Positions 9,047-17,868 of a stretch of 64,000 nt of DNA are shown here, one piece after another. The translations under genes and the position numbers were made by a program. This stretch comes from Mesorhizobium sp. M7A.F.Ca.US.008.03.1.1 (GTDB lineage Bacteria > Pseudomonadota > Alphaproteobacteria > Rhizobiales > Rhizobiaceae): contig NZ_RZRU01000018.1 of NCBI RefSeq assembly GCF_003997495.1, positions 62,001-126,000 of the forward strand, read 5' to 3'. Each line of letters begins with the position of its first letter. Within the stretch, counting starts at the first letter, position 1. The notes beneath the pieces were generated by a model. That model searched no databases, was not told the origin of the DNA, and saw only the letters and a list, made by a program, of their open reading frames with translations.

Positions 9047-9997
9047 TCAGATCATCCAAGGCGCGTAGAGTGGCGCGTTGACGGCGTTCATCTCGGCGCT
9101 GCGGCCACGCTCACGGCGCGTCGTCTCGACGATCTCGAACGCCGTGCGGTCCGACAGCAGGCGGCGCAGGGCCGCGGCATTCATCCTGTGGCCGCCGCGA
9201 TAGGAGCGGAAGCAGCCGATGAAGCGGGCACCGGCCAGCGCCAGGTCGCCCATGGCGTCCAGCGTTTTATGGCGCACGAATTCGTTGGGATAGCGCAGGC
9301 CGCCCATATTGATGACGCGGTTGTCGTCGCCGATGACCAGCGAGTTCTCCAGCGAGGAGCCGAGCGCGTAGCCTGCAGCCCACAGCCGCTCGACATCCTT
9401 CATGAAGCCGAAGGTGCGGGCGCGCGCGATGTCGCGACGGAAAATATCGGCATTGAGGTCGGAGGCAAACAGCTGACGGCCGATCGCCGGACTTTCGAAG
9501 TCGATCTCGATCTCGAAACGGGTCCCGTCATAGGGCCGAAACTCCGCCCACGAGGCGCCGTTCTCGATGCGGACCGGCTTGATGACCCTGATATAGCGGC
9601 GCTTGACCGAAAGCGTCTCGATGCCCGCCTGGTCGATGGCTTCGACGAACGCCATGGCGCTGCCGTCGAAGATCGGAACCTCGGAACCATCGATCTCGAC
9701 AGCGACATTATCGATGCCGAGGCCAAACAGCGCCGCCATGATGTGCTCGACCGTGGCGATATGCTCGCCGGCGGGATCACCAAGCATGGTGCAGAGGTCG
9801 GTGGCGCCGACTTCCGAGACCAGGGCACGAAACTCGCGGCCCTGCTCCGCACCGCTGAAAAGCTGGAAAACGATGCCGCTGTCGGCATCCGTCGGCACGA
9901 AGCTGATGGACACTTCCTTGCCGCTGTGGACGCCGGTGCCGGTAAGCGACGCGCGCGTCTTCAATGTCGTCTGATAGTCGTGCAAGACAATCCCCAT
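9047..9997 (-). CDS. lpxC: UDP-3-O-acyl-N-acetylglucosamine deacetylase LpxC
   Basis: LpxC is the zinc-dependent deacetylase that commits UDP-GlcNAc to lipid A synthesis. The ATG at 9997 gives a 316-residue protein starting MGIVLHDYQTTLK, which matches the normal LpxC start. Signature elements are TGTGVHSG near the N-terminus, the metal-site segment VEHIMAALFGLGIDN, and HKTLDAMGDLALAG. The gene follows ftsZ after a strong terminator, a gene order common in alphaproteobacteria, so it probably has its own promoter in 9998-10220. Confidence 0.97.
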   Translation of the reverse strand: MGIVLHDYQTTLKTRASLTGTGVHSGKEVSISFVPTDADSGIVFQLFSGAEQGREFRALVSEVGATDLCTMLGDPAGEHIATVEHIMAALFGLGIDNVAVEIDGSEVPIFDGSAMAFVEAIDQAGIETLSVKRRYIRVIKPVRIENGASWAEFRPYDGTRFEIEIDFESPAIGRQLFASDLNADIFRRDIARARTFGFMKDVERLWAAGYALGSSLENSLVIGDDNRVINMGGLRYPNEFVRHKTLDAMGDLALAGARFIGCFRSYRGGHRMNAAALRRLLSDRTAFEIVETTRRERGRSAEMNAVNAPLYAPWMI

Positions 9998-10220
9998 AAG
10001 CCCGTAATGCCTAGGTCCGCTTCTCCAGCCCGAGGGCGCGGCTCTTATGTGAATCGGCTGGCAGGGCGACTTCCCCCGAAATCCCGGCAAACCGATGATG
10101 GTAGGCAGCGAAGATAATGTCCCGTCAGGGAGACTCCAAATCACGGTTTCTTACTCGGTGTAACCGCGAACTGGAATGGGTGAAACTTTGTAAGTGATTG
10201 AAATCAAATCATTTAAAACG

Positions 10221-10254
10221 TTAACAGGCGAGCGATTCCTCGCTCGCCTGTTAA
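10221..10254 (-). terminator. Strong rho-independent terminator after ftsZ
   Basis: Perfect 15-base arms (TTAACAGGCGAGCGA and complement) enclose a four-base loop. On the minus strand the hairpin is followed by CGTTTTAAATGATTTG, a loose T-rich tail. It lies 24 bases beyond the ftsZ stop and most likely ends the long mraZ-to-ftsZ transcript. Confidence 0.85.
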
Positions 10255-10278
10255 CAAATGTTACAATCCGTTTACCAA

Positions 10279-11958
10279 TCAGTTGGCCTGGCGGCGCAGG
10301 AACGCCGGAATCTCCAGCTGATCGTCTTCCTGAGTCGTCCTCACCTGCGGCGTCAGGCGGCCCTGATCATCGAGCTGGCCACGGCGCGGCGCATAGAGCT
10401 GCGCATCCTGACTGGCGAGACGGCGCACTTCGGGCGCGGCCTGGCGCAGCTTGGGCTCGCGCGGCTGCGCCGGCTGCAGACGTGCGGGTTCTTCCTCGCG
10501 GCGGGTCAGACCATTGGTCAGGCGCTTCAGCAGGCCCATCGGTCCGCTGTTGTTCTCGTGGTCGACCGGGCGGCTCTTGGCATCCACCTCGGCCTTGACG
10601 ACCGGCGGAAAGTCCTCGACGCGCGGCATACGCTGCGGCGCCATCGCAACCGGCTGCGGGGCTTCGCGCAACATCTCACGCGGCTGCGGGGCCGGCTGCA
10701 TCTGCTGAACCACGGGATGCGGCATCGGCTGTGCTGGCGGCGCCTGGAAGATCTTGCTCTGCGGGCGGAAATCTTCCGTATGAGCGACCGGAGCCGGGCG
10801 CGCCTGCGCCATGGCCGCGGCATTTGCTTCGGCCAGTTGGATGGCTTCCGCGACCGGGTCGACAGCGCGTGGCTCGTATGCCGCCTGTTGGACAGGCGCC
10901 GGACGAACCTCCGCGATCTGAGCCGCCGGGCGGCTGACCGGCTTCGGAGGCGCCGTGCGGATCGAGATCGGCGCGGCGGCGATTTCAGCCGCCGACTTGT
11001 CGATGCCGGTGGCAACCACCGAGACGCGGATGACGCCTTCGAGTTCTTCGTCGAAGGTGGCGCCCAGGATGATGTTGGCGTCCTGGTCGACTTCCTCGCG
11101 GATACGGGTCGCGGCTTCGTCGACTTCGAACAGCGTCAGGTCGCGGCCGCCGGTGATCGAGATCAGCAGGCCCTTGGCGCCCTTCATCGAGGTCTCGTCG
11201 AGCAGCGGGTTGGCGATCGCCGCCTCGGCGGCGGCCATCGCGCGGCCCTCGCCGGAAGCCTCGCCGGTGCCCATCATGGCCTTGCCCATCTCGCGCATGA
11301 CGGAACGGACGTCGGCGAAGTCAAGATTGATCAGGCCTTCCTTGACCATCAGGTCGGTGATGCAGGCGACACCGGAATAGAGCACCTGGTCGGCCATGGC
11401 GAAGGCATCGGCGAAGGTGGTCTTGTCATTGGCCAGCCGGAACAGGTTCTGATTGGGGATGACGATCAGCGTATCGACGCATTTCTGCAATTCCTCGATG
11501 CCGAAATCCGCCGTCTTCATGCGACGCTGGCCTTCGAAATGGAACGGCTTGGTGACGACGCCGACGGTGAGGATGCCCTTTTCGCGCGCCGCGCGGGCAA
11601 CGACGGGAGCAGCACCCGTGCCGGTGCCGCCGCCCATGCCGGCGGTGACGAAGCACATATGGGTGTTGGTCAGGTGATCGAGGATCTCGTCGATGCACTC
11701 TTCCGCCGCCGCACGGCCGACTTCCGGCTGCGAGCCGGCGCCGAGGCCCTCGGTGACATGCGCGCCGAGCTGGATCAGGCGGCCGGCCTTCGACATGGTC
11801 AGCGCCTGCGCGTCGGTGTTGGCCACCACGAACTCGACACCGCGCAAACCGGCGGTGATCATGTTGTTGACGGCATTGCCGCCGCCGCCGCCGACACCGA
11901 ACACGGTGATGCGCGGCTTAAGCTCGGTGATGTCCGGCTTCTGCAGATTGATGGTCAT
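10279..11958 (-). CDS. ftsZ: Cell division protein FtsZ, long-tailed rhizobial form
   Basis: FtsZ is the tubulin-like GTPase that forms the division ring. The N-terminal GTPase domain shows VFGVGGGGGNAVNN, the GTP signature GGGTGTGA, and the T7 loop NLDFADVRS. After about residue 330 comes a linker of some 200 residues rich in Pro, Gln, Ala and Arg, then the conserved C-terminal peptide ending DQLEIPAFLRRQAN that binds FtsA and other partners. At 559 residues it is much longer than the E. coli protein (383), as in other rhizobial FtsZ1 proteins. It is the last gene of the cluster, 68 bases after ftsA. Confidence 0.98.
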   Translation of the reverse strand: MTINLQKPDITELKPRITVFGVGGGGGNAVNNMITAGLRGVEFVVANTDAQALTMSKAGRLIQLGAHVTEGLGAGSQPEVGRAAAEECIDEILDHLTNTHMCFVTAGMGGGTGTGAAPVVARAAREKGILTVGVVTKPFHFEGQRRMKTADFGIEELQKCVDTLIVIPNQNLFRLANDKTTFADAFAMADQVLYSGVACITDLMVKEGLINLDFADVRSVMREMGKAMMGTGEASGEGRAMAAAEAAIANPLLDETSMKGAKGLLISITGGRDLTLFEVDEAATRIREEVDQDANIILGATFDEELEGVIRVSVVATGIDKSAAEIAAAPISIRTAPPKPVSRPAAQIAEVRPAPVQQAAYEPRAVDPVAEAIQLAEANAAAMAQARPAPVAHTEDFRPQSKIFQAPPAQPMPHPVVQQMQPAPQPREMLREAPQPVAMAPQRMPRVEDFPPVVKAEVDAKSRPVDHENNSGPMGLLKRLTNGLTRREEEPARLQPAQPREPKLRQAAPEVRRLASQDAQLYAPRRGQLDDQGRLTPQVRTTQEDDQLEIPAFLRRQAN

Positions 11959-12026
11959 TGTCTCCGTCCTTTGCCTTTCACGCCGCTTCGCCGCCGCGGC
12001 CGCCTATGGGGCTGTCCCCGTCAATT

Positions 12027-13334
12027 TTAGAAACTGTCTCTCAACCACTGACTCATGCGATGCAGTTTTCCGCCCGTTCCGGTCATTTTGAGACCGGAAA
12101 TTCCCTTCGCCGGATGGCTCTCGAAGCTCGCCATCTGCGGATAGATCAGAAGCCCCACCGCGGCCGAGAAGGCCGGCCCCTTCGCCGCTTCCGGCAGGCC
12201 GGCCACGCCGAGCGGGCGGCCGATGCGCACATTGCGTCCCAGGATGCGGCGCGCCGCCTCCGGCAGGCCGGCAAGCTGGCTGGCGCCGCCGGTAAGAACC
12301 ACACGCTTGCCCACTGCATTACCATAGCCGGACTTGTTCAGCCGGTCGCGCAGCAGTTCGAGCGTCTCGTCGATGCGGGCGCGCACGATGCGCGTCATCA
12401 CCGAGCGCGGGATCTGCAAGGGCACGTCACCATCGTCGCCGATCGGCTGGATCGAGACCAGGTCGCGGTCGTCTGCGCTGCCCGGCAGCGCCGAGCCATG
12501 CATCACCTTCAGCCGTTCGGCGGCATCGAGCGAGGTCGACAGCCCCTTGGCCATGTCCAGCGTGACGTGGTTGCCGCCGATGGCGATGGCGTCGCCATGG
12601 ACGAACTTGCCTTCCGAAAACACCGAGATCGTCGTCGTGCCGCCGCCCATGTCGATGCAGGCCGCACCCATTTCCAGCTCGTCGTCGACCAGGGCCGCCA
12701 GACCGCTGGCATAGGGCGTCGCCACCATGCGCTCGACCGACAAATGCGAACGGTTGATGGACAGCTCCAGATTGCGCATCGGCGCGGCGTCGCCGGTCAG
12801 CACATGCATGTCGACGCCGAGTGCGTCGCCGACCATGCCGCGCGGATCGCGCACGCCGCGTTCGGCATCCAGCGAGAAGCCGACGGGAAGCGAATGGATC
12901 ACCTCGCGCTCGGCCTTCAGCGCCTGCTTGGCGCCGGCACCGAGAACGCGCTTGATATCGGCCTCGTCGGCCTCATGGCCGCCAAGATTGATGGTGGCGG
13001 AGAAGGCTTCGCTCTTCAGCCGGCCGGCGGTCATGTTGACGATCAGAGAATCGACCGTCAGCCCGGCCATGCGCTCGGCCGCGTCGACGGAAAGGCGGAT
13101 GGCATGTTCCGCCCTGTCGAGATCGACCACGACACCAGACTTCACGCCTTGCGATTTCTGATGGCCGATGCCGATCACCTGGATCCGGTGCGAGCGGCCG
13201 CGCAGCAGCTTGCCGTCATCGCACGGCTTGAGCTTGGCCACCATGCAGCAGACCTTGCTCGAACCGACATCCAGCACCGTCAGGGTGCCAGACCGGCGCG
13301 ACGCGGCATCGCCAGGACCGCCAAGCCAGCTCAT
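12027..13334 (-). CDS. ftsA: Cell division protein FtsA
   Basis: FtsA is an actin-like ATPase that anchors FtsZ to the membrane. The true start is the ATG at 13334 (MSWLGGPG), which overlaps the ftsQ stop as ATGA; the frame stays open further upstream but that part is antisense-like shadow of ftsQ. The 435-residue protein shows TVLDVGSSKVCCMVAK (phosphate 1), ACIDMGGGTTTISVF (phosphate 2) and VVLTGGASQLAG. The C-terminal amphipathic segment with KLHRMSQWLRDSF is the expected membrane-targeting helix. It acts with FtsZ immediately downstream. Confidence 0.97.
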   Translation of the reverse strand: MSWLGGPGDAASRRSGTLTVLDVGSSKVCCMVAKLKPCDDGKLLRGRSHRIQVIGIGHQKSQGVKSGVVVDLDRAEHAIRLSVDAAERMAGLTVDSLIVNMTAGRLKSEAFSATINLGGHEADEADIKRVLGAGAKQALKAEREVIHSLPVGFSLDAERGVRDPRGMVGDALGVDMHVLTGDAAPMRNLELSINRSHLSVERMVATPYASGLAALVDDELEMGAACIDMGGGTTTISVFSEGKFVHGDAIAIGGNHVTLDMAKGLSTSLDAAERLKVMHGSALPGSADDRDLVSIQPIGDDGDVPLQIPRSVMTRIVRARIDETLELLRDRLNKSGYGNAVGKRVVLTGGASQLAGLPEAARRILGRNVRIGRPLGVAGLPEAAKGPAFSAAVGLLIYPQMASFESHPAKGISGLKMTGTGGKLHRMSQWLRDSF

Positions 13335-14272
13335 ATCTTCGTCTCCGGCTTGCGCTTCAGGCTCTTGGGTTTCTCGTTGAGGGCGGCTTCGCGCTGCGTC
13401 GCCGCTTCCGCCGACAACTGCACGACCAGCCGGTCCGTCAGGCGCATGTCGACGGCGGCGATGTCGCGCGACAGCAAGCCGTTGTCGTGATCCATCTTCA
13501 CGAGTTCGGCGAGCGCCTGATCCTCGTCGTCCTCGGGAAGCTTGATGGTGATGCCATTGTCCAGCTTCAGGTCCCAGCGCCGCTCGCCGACACGGATATA
13601 ACCTTTGATCCGGCTCGCGAGCTCGGGGTATTTTTCGACCTTGGTCAGGAAATCGGGCGCGCTCGCCGGCGCGCCGGTGCCGATCAGCAGCGGCAGAAGC
13701 ACCTGCTTGCCGCCCGAGAACGGCGCGATCATGGCACCATTCCTCTCGATGACCGAAAGCTCGTCGCCCTGCTGCCAGAGCGCGAAAGCCTCGCGCTCCT
13801 CGACACGCACTTCCAGCGTGTGCGGATAGACCTTGCGCACCGCCGCAACCTCGATCCACGGCAGGCCGGAGATCCGCTCGCGCGCCGCCTCGGCATTAAA
13901 GCCGATCAGCGATGTCCAGCCATCAAGTTCAAGCCTGTCGAGTATATCGATTTCCGAGGTTTGGCGATTGCCGACCACCTTGACCTGATCGACGGCAAAT
14001 CCGGTGCGGGCTGTGATGCTCTGCACGATACCGTCGACATGACCACCGAGATAGGCGCCATAGGCACTGCTCGAAGCAATCAGCACGGCCGACATCATGG
14101 CCGCGGAAAAGCGCGGCGCCTGGAATTCCCCGACGCCCAGGCGCGCCAGAATGCGCACCGGGCGGCGCAGCATGCGCGGCAGCACGAAATGGCCCGACGA
14201 CAATGGCAGGCCGAACAGCGCCGGCCCCGCCGCACTCCTCTCCCAACCTTGTCTCCATTTCAACGCAGGCAC
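13331..14272 (-). CDS. ftsQ: Cell division protein FtsQ
   Basis: FtsQ is a bitopic divisome protein linking early and late division proteins. I chose the GTG at 14272 because GGAGG lies 7 bases upstream; an ATG at 14293 lies before that site. This gives 313 residues, and the start overlaps the end of ddl by 13 bases. One transmembrane segment lies near residues 55-75, followed by the POTRA domain (VKVVGNRQTSEIDILDRLEL) and the FtsQ beta domain. The C-terminus overlaps the ftsA start. Confidence 0.95.
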   Translation of the reverse strand: MPALKWRQGWERSAAGPALFGLPLSSGHFVLPRMLRRPVRILARLGVGEFQAPRFSAAMMSAVLIASSSAYGAYLGGHVDGIVQSITARTGFAVDQVKVVGNRQTSEIDILDRLELDGWTSLIGFNAEAARERISGLPWIEVAAVRKVYPHTLEVRVEEREAFALWQQGDELSVIERNGAMIAPFSGGKQVLLPLLIGTGAPASAPDFLTKVEKYPELASRIKGYIRVGERRWDLKLDNGITIKLPEDDEDQALAELVKMDHDNGLLSRDIAAVDMRLTDRLVVQLSAEAATQREAALNEKPKSLKRKPETKI

Positions 14273-15186
14273 GAAGCGTCCTCCACCATCCAACTCAACA
14301 AATCGCCAAACGAGTGCCCGGCCTGGGCAGCGATTTCAGGCACCAAGGACGTCGGCGTCATACCCGGCTGGGTATTGACCTCAAGCCAGACAATCTCGCC
14401 GTTTTCGGAATGACGATCGTCATAACGGAAGTCCGACCGGGAAACGCCCCGACAGCCGATCGCTTGGTGAGCCTTGAGCGCCAGTGTTTGTATTTTTTGG
14501 TAAATATTCGGTGAAACTTTTGCGGGGCATTCGTGCTTTGATCCCCCGGCGACATATTTTGAATCATAGTCGTAGAAGGAATGGCCGGTCGGGATGATCT
14601 CGCAGACCCCCAGCGCCACATCGCCCATCACCGCGCAGGTCAGCTCCCTGCCGTGGATGTAGCGCTCAACCATGACGGTATCGCCATATTTCCATTCCGA
14701 CGAGCCGAGAACCTGCGGCGGATGCGACTGGCCTTCATGCACGATGACGACGCCGAAGCTCGAACCCTCATTGACCGGCTTGACCACATAGGGCGGCTTC
14801 ATCGGATGCTTGTTCTGGATGGCGAAGCGGCTGGCTACCTTCGATTCGGCGACCACGATGCCGACCGACTTGGCAACCCGCTTGGCCTGCTCCTTGTTCA
14901 TAGCCAGAGCCGAGGCGAGCACGCCGGAATGGGTGTAGGGAATGCCGAGATATTCAAGGATACCCTGGATGGTGCCGTCTTCGCCAAAAGGGCCATGCAG
15001 CGCATTGAAGGCGACATCGGGCTTGAGCTCGGCAAGCACGGAGCCGACATCGCGCCCGACATCGACGCGGGTGACCTGGTAACCTTCCTTCTCAAGCTCA
15101 TCGGCGCAAGCCTTTCCGGAGGACAAGGACACGGGCCGCTCGGACGAAAAACCACCCAGCAGGACGGCCACATGCTTGTTTTTCAT
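14260..15186 (-). CDS. ddl: D-alanine--D-alanine ligase
   Basis: Ddl is the cytosolic ATP-grasp enzyme that joins two D-Ala for the peptidoglycan stem peptide. The 308-residue protein shows VAVLLGGFSSERPVSLSSG, ALHGPFGEDGTIQGILE, KPVNEGSSFGV and the metal site WLEVNTQPGMTPTSL. It sits between murB and ftsQ. The 313 bases separating it from murB contain a perfect hairpin, so ddl-ftsQ-ftsA-ftsZ may have an extra promoter there. The C-terminal codons overlap ftsQ. Confidence 0.97.
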   Translation of the reverse strand: MKNKHVAVLLGGFSSERPVSLSSGKACADELEKEGYQVTRVDVGRDVGSVLAELKPDVAFNALHGPFGEDGTIQGILEYLGIPYTHSGVLASALAMNKEQAKRVAKSVGIVVAESKVASRFAIQNKHPMKPPYVVKPVNEGSSFGVVIVHEGQSHPPQVLGSSEWKYGDTVMVERYIHGRELTCAVMGDVALGVCEIIPTGHSFYDYDSKYVAGGSKHECPAKVSPNIYQKIQTLALKAHQAIGCRGVSRSDFRYDDRHSENGEIVWLEVNTQPGMTPTSLVPEIAAQAGHSFGDLLSWMVEDASCLR

Positions 15187-15499
15187 TCCCCGGCATCCCC
15201 TCTCTCACGGCGGACCAAAACCAGATTTTCCGCAACATTGAGTCAGAGTCTCCCGGCAGGTTGCCCCCCCAGACGGAAAACGCTGAAAACGCGTCGAACG
15301 ACTCAAATCAGGAAACGCTTTCGAGCAGAGAATCAGAGAGTTGATTCACTGGCAAGTGCTTACGATTCCGAGAGATTCACTTTCTGAGAAAATGGATGCG
15401 AAAAGCGTGTCGTTGAGTCTTTGCGGCAACGGTCGCGGACCGTTTCGGCCTCGTTGAAGTTCATGCATCACATGAACTTCACACGCGCCAAGATGCGCC
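15187..15499. other. Intergenic region between murB and ddl, no gene seen
   Basis: This is the largest gap inside the division cluster. It holds one perfect hairpin at 15456-15480 and AT-richer sequence near 15290-15400. I see no convincing protein gene or known RNA. A promoter for ddl-ftsQAZ is plausible, since the hairpin follows murB and the rest leads into ddl, but I cannot point to clear -35 and -10 boxes. Confidence 0.5.
15456..15480. repeat. Perfect inverted repeat downstream of murB
   Basis: Ten-base arms GAAGTTCATG and CATGAACTTC surround CATCA. It starts 19 bases after the murB stop. No U-tract follows on the minus strand, so it may be an attenuator, an RNA-processing site or an operator. 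Confidence 0.6.
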
Positions 15500-16465
15500 T
15501 TAAAGAAGCTGCCCGAGAAACTCCTGGACAGCATGCCCCGGCCGGAAATTGCCGATGCGTTTGATTTCCCATTGCAGACGGATGCCGGAATTCTCCAGCA
15601 CCCGCGTGCGCACCGTCTCGCCGAGATATTCAAGGTCGTAGCCGGTCGCGGTTCCGGTGTTGATCATGAAGTTGCAATGCATAGGCGACATCTGCGCGCC
15701 GCCGATCATCAGGCCGCGGCAGCCCGCTCTGTCGATCTCCTTCCAGGCCGACGTGCCGTCCGGATTCTTGAAGGTCGAGCCACCGGTCTTCTCGCGGATC
15801 GGCTGCACGGTCTCGCGATGGTTCTGCACGGCCTCCATCGCCGCCTTGATCGCCGCTCTGTCCTCGGCAAAGCCCTCGAACACGGCCGAGGTGAAGATCA
15901 GCCCGGAGGGCGCTGCTGAATGGCGATAGGCGTATCCCATATCGGCATTGCTCAGCGTCTGCACATTGCCCTTGCGGTCGAGCGCCCGCACTTCGACGAC
16001 GCGCTCGCGCGTCTCGACGCCGTTGGCGCCGGCATTCATCCGCAGCGCACCGCCGATTGCACCCGGAATGCCGTGGTAAAAATGAAAGCCGCCAATGCCG
16101 GCCTCGAGCGCCACCGCTGCGACGCGCTTGTCGGGGGTCGCGGCTCCCGCCTTGATCCTGATCGGCGAAATCACCTCGGCCTCGCCGAAGCCCTTGGCCG
16201 AAAGCCGGATGACAAAGCCCTCAATGCCGCCATCACGGACCAGAAGGTTCGAGCCGACGCCGACGACGGTCAGTGGTATTTCTTCGGGAACGGCTTTGAG
16301 GAACGCTGCAAGATCCTCCTCATCGGCCGGCTGGAACAGCGCTTCAGCCAGGCCACCGGCACGAAACCAGGTGATCTTGTCCATCTCGGCGTTCGGCGTC
16401 AGGCGGCCGCGCAAGCCGGCAAGCCGGTCGCCCAGTCTGTCGATCAGGGCCTGGCCGTGCATCAT
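15500..16465 (-). CDS. murB: UDP-N-acetylenolpyruvoylglucosamine reductase MurB
   Basis: MurB reduces UDP-GlcNAc-enolpyruvate to UDP-MurNAc using NADPH and FAD. The start is the ATG at 16465, which overlaps the murC stop as ATGA and is followed at once by a second ATG. The 321-residue protein has the FAD-binding segment VVGVGSNLLVRDGGIEG, the GIPGAIGGALRMNAGANG loop and REKTGGSTFKNPDG with the catalytic serine. It is a type I/IIa cytosolic enzyme and completes the murC-murB pair. Confidence 0.97.
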   Translation of the reverse strand: MMHGQALIDRLGDRLAGLRGRLTPNAEMDKITWFRAGGLAEALFQPADEEDLAAFLKAVPEEIPLTVVGVGSNLLVRDGGIEGFVIRLSAKGFGEAEVISPIRIKAGAATPDKRVAAVALEAGIGGFHFYHGIPGAIGGALRMNAGANGVETRERVVEVRALDRKGNVQTLSNADMGYAYRHSAAPSGLIFTSAVFEGFAEDRAAIKAAMEAVQNHRETVQPIREKTGGSTFKNPDGTSAWKEIDRAGCRGLMIGGAQMSPMHCNFMINTGTATGYDLEYLGETVRTRVLENSGIRLQWEIKRIGNFRPGHAVQEFLGQLL

Positions 16466-17868
16466 GAGACGGTCCCGCCAAGCTCCTTGGGCAATGCATA
16501 GGCCCATTGGGTGATGTTGCCGGCGCCAAGGAAGACGACGAAATCGCCCGGCTTGGCCAGATCACGGATGATGGGGGCAATCGCCGCCGGGCCCTCGATG
16601 TAGCGGGCGTCGCGATGACCGCCGGCGCGGATGCGCGACACCAGCGCGTCCGAGCTGACGCCGTCGATCGGCTCTTCGCCGGCCGCATAGACCGGCGCCA
16701 CCATCACCGTGTCGGCGTCGTTGAAGCAGGTGGAAAACTCGTTGAACAGATCATGCAGCCGGGTGAAGCGATGCGGCTGGGCAATGGCGATGACGCGACC
16801 CTGGGTGGCGCTGCGCGCCGCCTTCAGCACCGCTGAGATCTCGACCGGATGGTGGCCGTAATCGTCGAATATTTCGACGCCGTCCCACGAACCGGTATGG
16901 GTGAAGCGGCGTTTGACGCCGGCGAAGGACGACAGGCCCTTCTTGATCGCCTCGGCAGAGAGGCCAAGCTCATGCGCGACCGCGATCGCTGCCGTCGCGT
17001 TGGAGACGTTGTGACGACCGGGCATCGGCAGGCGCAGGCCTGCTATCGTCGCCTGGCCGCCGGTCTTGCGGTCGCGGATCACCACGTCGAATTCCGAAAT
17101 GGCACCTGCCATGCGGTGATTGGTGAAGCGCACGTCGGCCTGCGCATTCTCGCCATAGGTGATGACCCTGCGGTCCTCGATGCGGCTGACCAGCGCCTGC
17201 ACCTCGGGATGGTCGGTGCACATCACGCCAAAACCATAGAACGGCACGTTCTCGACGAACTGGCGAAACGCCTCGCGCACCTTGTCGAAGCTGCCATAGT
17301 GATCGAGATGCTCGGGATCGATGTTGGTGACGACAGCGATTTCGGCCGGCAGCTTGAGGAAAGTGCCGTCGCTCTCGTCGGCCTCGACCACCATCCATTC
17401 GCCGTCGCCCATGCGCGCGTTGGTGCCGTAGGCGTTGATGATGCCACCATTGATGACGGTCGGATCGAGCCCGCCGGCATCGAGCAGCGTCGCCACCATC
17501 GAGGTCGTCGTCGTCTTGCCATGCGTGCCGCCGATCGCCACCGCCTGGCGAAAGCGCATCAGCTCGGCCAGCATTTCGGCCCGGCGCACGATCGGCAACA
17601 GCTTTTCGCGCGCGGCCTTCAGCTCCGGGTTGGATTTCTTGATGGCCGTCGAGACGACGACAACCTCGGCATCGCCAAGATTCTCGGCCTTGTGGCCGAC
17701 GAAGCATTCGATGCCCTTGTCGCGCAGCCGCTGCACATTGGCGCTTTCGGCCTGGTCGGACCCTTGCACCTTGTAGCCGAGATTGTGCAGCACTTCGGCA
17801 ATGCCGCTCATGCCGATACCGCCGATGCCGATGAAATGCACAAGGCCGATGGTCTGCGGCATCTTCAT
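16462..17868 (-). CDS. murC: UDP-N-acetylmuramate--L-alanine ligase MurC
   Basis: MurC adds L-Ala to UDP-MurNAc, the first stem-peptide step. The 468-residue protein starts with the nucleotide-sugar domain (HFIGIGGIGMSGIAEVL) and has the ATP loop GGTHGKTTTTS near residue 115. The central-domain segment VVEADESDGTFLKL and the C-terminal DDYGHHPVEI are MurC signatures. Both ends overlap neighbours by four bases (murG upstream, murB downstream), so translation is probably coupled. Confidence 0.98.
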   Translation of the reverse strand: MKMPQTIGLVHFIGIGGIGMSGIAEVLHNLGYKVQGSDQAESANVQRLRDKGIECFVGHKAENLGDAEVVVVSTAIKKSNPELKAAREKLLPIVRRAEMLAELMRFRQAVAIGGTHGKTTTTSMVATLLDAGGLDPTVINGGIINAYGTNARMGDGEWMVVEADESDGTFLKLPAEIAVVTNIDPEHLDHYGSFDKVREAFRQFVENVPFYGFGVMCTDHPEVQALVSRIEDRRVITYGENAQADVRFTNHRMAGAISEFDVVIRDRKTGGQATIAGLRLPMPGRHNVSNATAAIAVAHELGLSAEAIKKGLSSFAGVKRRFTHTGSWDGVEIFDDYGHHPVEISAVLKAARSATQGRVIAIAQPHRFTRLHDLFNEFSTCFNDADTVMVAPVYAAGEEPIDGVSSDALVSRIRAGGHRDARYIEGPAAIAPIIRDLAKPGDFVVFLGAGNITQWAYALPKELGGTVS

